Assembly (NCBI GenBank): GCA_023247935.1
Contig: JAHFFM010000086.1
Coordinates: forward strand, 1-7,802
Origin: Candidatus Omnitrophota bacterium
GTDB taxonomy: Bacteria; Omnitrophota; Gorgyraeia; 2-02-FULL-51-18
Reading direction: 5' to 3'
DNA length: 7,802 nt
Both the position numbers and the translations under genes were made by a program. Positions 5,646 through 7,802 of this stretch are shown in pieces. The stretch's first letter is position 1, and the number at the start of each line of letters is the position of its first letter. The notes beneath the pieces are model-generated. The model was not told where the DNA came from, ran no database searches, and saw nothing but the letters and a program-made list of their open reading frames with translations.

Positions 5646-7802
5646 CTACACGATTACGGCATTGCTGGGCGAAGATTTCAAGCCATTGCCGTTATAAGCT
5701 TTTACCGTGTAGGTAAAGGTTTGGCCGGTAGCCACGGTGTCTGTTGTAGCTGTCGTGCCCATGGATTTCAAGTAAGAGCCGTTCTTGTAAATGTTATAAC
5801 CGGAAGCTCCTGAAACAGGGTTCCATGTCATAGAAACTTTATCGCCGCTTCTGGTCGCAGCCAAACCCACAGGCGCTGCTAAACCCGGCAAACTGACGCT
5901 CATGGAATTGCTGAACCCCGAATAATTATTCGAAGCATTGTAAGCTTGAACTTTATAAGTATAGGTTTGGCCAGCCAAAACAGAGGAATCATAGAAGCTG
6001 GACGTATCTATATTTTTGTAAAACACATCGTTGCGGTACACGGCAAAACCTGTCGCGCCCGAAGAAGTGGTCCATGAAATATATATAGAAGAGCCCGTGG
6101 AATACGCGATTAAATACGTAGGCGCCGAAGGTCCCGCCACACCCACCGTGACCGGATTACTGGGAGCGGAAACATTTCCGGCGGCGTCCACGGCTTTCAC
6201 CAAATAATTATAACTTTTTCCTGAAAGAAGATTGTTGACCGTATAATTTGTCGAAGGGGTCGTATCCACTTGTAAACCGCTTTCAAATATTTGATAGCCC
6301 GTTACCGCGATATTATCCGTCGCCTCGGTCCAGGAAAGCGTGGCTTGAGAACCGCTCAAAACCGCTTTTAAATTTGCGGGAGCATTTGGAGGCACCGTAT
6401 CCGAAGCCGTGACAGAAACTGTATTGCTTGGATCTGAAAAATTATTTTTCGCGTCAAAAGCTTTGACCGAAAAATTATAAGTTTGCCCGACAACAACCGG
6501 TCCAAAATTAAAATTCGTCGCGGAGGATGTGCCCATAATCGCACCGCCTTCCAAAATCTGATATCCGGAAACACTGGTATCATCCGTAGAAGCGTCCCAG
6601 CTCAAAAGAAATTGAGGACCGGAGGCAGAAGCTTTCAAGTTAGCAGGCACTGAGGGAGGCGTCACGTCGGAAACTTCCGGCACATTCACCGTAACCACGC
6701 CGCTGTCAGCCGAACAATTTCCAGCCGCATCACAAGCGCGAACTTTCAATAAATAAGCGGTTCCAGCCGCCGGAGATGAAATTAAATGAAACAATTCGGA
6801 TGTGGCCACGATTTTAATGGCCCCGTTAAATACTTCATAAGTTTTCACACCGACATTATCCGTGGCGGCATCCCAGGCAGCGGAGATTTGGTTGGAAACA
6901 AATGACGCGTTAAAATTAGCCGGTGTCGTCGGAATTTGCGTATCTTTGTCCTGCGAACCACCGGGTATTGTTACGCTCACCGTATTACTAGCGCCCGACT
7001 TTACGGCATACAAATCATACGCTTTGACGCTGTATGTGTACGTATTCCCCGCCTGAACTCCATTATCAAAAGAAGAAGTCGTGCCAACAGATTTTAAATA
7101 AGAACCGTTCCGGTAAATATTGTACCCGGTGTTTCCCGTGGACGGGCTCCATGAAAGCAGCACTTGGCCTCCAGAAATACTTGCCGCTAAATTGGCGGGA
7201 GCCGTTGGGCCTGCCACCGTTTGCGCGGGAATCGTGAGAGTCACAATTCCGCTCGGAGCGGATACGTTCGAAGCCGCGTCATAAGCCAGCACCGTATAAT
7301 TGTAAGTCGCGTTGGCGGTGCCGTTATGTAAAAAGGAAGTGGAAACACTGGTTCCGATTTTTTGTCCGTTATGTTGAATTTCATAACTGACAACACCCTT
7401 ATTGTCCGTGGAAGCATTCCAAGACAAAGTCACTTGTGTGCCAGAGACCGTTGCCGTTAAATTCGACGGCGCCGACGGAGGCGTGCTGTCCTGAGGTTCC
7501 GTCGGAGGCTGATCCGCTGGTGTTTCGGGAACTGTATATGCCACTGCGTTGCTTGGATTGGAAGCGTTATTGGCCGAGTCTAAAGCTTTAACCGTGAAAT
7601 TAAACGCTTTGCCGGGCAAAGGATTGTTGATCGCATAGCCCGCTGTCGGCGTGGAACCCATTTCCGTGGTTCCATCATAAACTTCGTAATTCACCACCCC
7701 CACGTTATCCGTAGACGCAGTCCACGACAAAAGAACTTGGCCGCCAAGTAAAGTAGCGGCCAAGCTGGTGGGTGCTGTTGGTGCTTGCGTATCTAATACC
7801 GG
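5646..7802 (-). CDS. Large fibronectin type III repeat protein, probably secreted (5' end outside window)
   Basis: The frame is open from the right edge to a TAG at 5646, giving 718 visible residues; the true start lies beyond 7802. A TTG at 7763 falls inside the first visible FnIII domain and is not a believable start. All visible sequence is FnIII domains, eight in tandem, each 78-104 residues, with the usual core Trp (for example LSWTASTDN) and the YxxxVKAYD-type strand. The protein stops right after the last domain (SNAVIV), with no sorting signal, membrane anchor or catalytic domain. The only cysteines are at visible residues 357 and 363. Such arrays are typical of bacterial surface adhesins and of linkers in secreted glycan-active enzymes. 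The missing N-terminus could hold a signal peptide and another domain. Because it precedes an exopolysaccharide operon, a matrix or adhesion role is a reasonable inference but is not shown by sequence. Confidence 0.9.
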   Translation of the reverse strand, partial: PVLDTQAPTAPTSLAATLLGGQVLLSWTASTDNVGVVNYEVYDGTTEMGSTPTAGYAINNPLPGKAFNFTVKALDSANNASNPSNAVAYTVPETPADQPPTEPQDSTPPSAPSNLTATVSGTQVTLSWNASTDNKGVVSYEIQHNGQKIGTSVSTSFLHNGTANATYNYTVLAYDAASNVSAPSGIVTLTIPAQTVAGPTAPANLAASISGGQVLLSWSPSTGNTGYNIYRNGSYLKSVGTTSSFDNGVQAGNTYTYSVKAYDLYAVKSGASNTVSVTIPGGSQDKDTQIPTTPANFNASFVSNQISAAWDAATDNVGVKTYEVFNGAIKIVATSELFHLISSPAAGTAYLLKVRACDAAGNCSADSGVVTVNVPEVSDVTPPSVPANLKASASGPQFLLSWDASTDDTSVSGYQILEGGAIMGTSSATNFNFGPVVVGQTYNFSVKAFDAKNNFSDPSNTVSVTASDTVPPNAPANLKAVLSGSQATLSWTEATDNIAVTGYQIFESGLQVDTTPSTNYTVNNLLSGKSYNYLVKAVDAAGNVSAPSNPVTVGVAGPSAPTYLIAYSTGSSIYISWTTSSGATGFAVYRNDVFYKNIDTSSFYDSSVLAGQTYTYKVQAYNASNNYSGFSNSMSVSLPGLAAPVGLAATRSGDKVSMTWNPVSGASGYNIYKNGSYLKSMGTTATTDTVATGQTFTYTVKAYNGNGLKSSPSNAVIV
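5649..7802 (-). repeat. Array of eight FnIII domain repeats, two sub-types
   Basis: Domains in coding order: 1, 7802-7491 (possibly cut at its start); 2, 7490-7212; 3, 7211-6933; 4, 6932-6663; 5, 6662-6393; 6, 6392-6135; 7, 6134-5883; 8, 5882-5649. Domains 1, 2, 4, 5 and 6 are type A, marked by (S/A)TD(N/D) shortly after the core Trp and then YEV, YEI or YQI. Domains 3, 7 and 8 are type B, with a shorter Trp-to-Tyr stretch and IYRNGSYLKS-like strands. Domains 3 and 8 share GYNIY(R/K)NGSYLKS(V/M)GTT, yet their DNA differs at many synonymous positions, so the duplications are old. The pattern is A A B A A A B B. Confidence 0.85.

Noticed and set aside
5649..5714. C-terminal surface-sorting signal (LPXTG, PEP-CTERM or type IX domain) on the FnIII protein
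   Set aside because: The protein ends directly after the last FnIII strand with no hydrophobic helix, sorting motif or basic tail.
5646..7763. A start of the FnIII gene at TTG 7763
   Set aside because: The frame continues to the window edge, and the 13 codons before it (PVLDTQAPTAPTS) are the typical beginning of an FnIII domain.
5649..7802. CRISPR or DNA-level tandem repeats, suggested by recurring similar sequences
   Set aside because: The periodicity is about 240-310 bases and exists at the protein level as FnIII domains; the DNA units are diverged and there are no short identical repeats with spacers.

Overview
The window is part of an exopolysaccharide or capsule synthesis and export locus from a Gram-negative bacterium. 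The evidence for an outer membrane is a secreted beta-barrel protein ending in phenylalanine, a Wza-type periplasmic export protein, and an inner-membrane Wzz/Wzc-type tyrosine kinase. Base composition looks moderate, slightly AT-rich. No sequence feature fixes the taxon. The combination of BBP2-like barrel, short export protein, fused co-polymerase/kinase and Wzy-like protein with a TPR tail is common in uncultured groups such as Omnitrophota and deltaproteobacterial lineages, but that placement is a weak guess.

Every convincing gene is on the minus strand, so transcription runs from high to low coordinates. At the right edge (7802-5646) is the 3' part of a gene for a repeat protein made of eight fibronectin type III (FnIII) domains; its 5' end lies outside the window. 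A 162-base gap (5645-5484) follows, with a plausible sigma70-type promoter and a leader that can form alternative hairpins. Four tightly packed genes then form a likely operon: an outer-membrane beta-barrel protein (5483-4191), a short Poly_export/SLBB protein of the outer-membrane polysaccharide export (OPX) class (4181-3534), a polysaccharide co-polymerase fused to a bacterial tyrosine (BY) kinase (3527-1800), and a Wzy/WaaL-fold membrane protein with a C-terminal TPR region (1797 to the left edge, still open at base 1). The gaps between these four genes are 9, 6 and 2 bases.

Together the genes describe Wzy-dependent polysaccharide export. The Wzy-like protein would polymerise lipid-linked repeat units in the periplasm, and the Wzz/BY-kinase would set chain length and gate assembly. 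The OPX protein would bridge the periplasm. The barrel would supply the outer-membrane pore, because the OPX protein is too short to contain the membrane-spanning helix of E. coli Wza. The FnIII protein upstream could be a secreted adhesin or matrix partner of the polymer, but no glycan-binding or catalytic domain is visible in the part present. No glycosyltransferases, flippase, tRNA, rRNA, insertion sequence or CRISPR array were seen; glycosyltransferases may lie beyond base 1.
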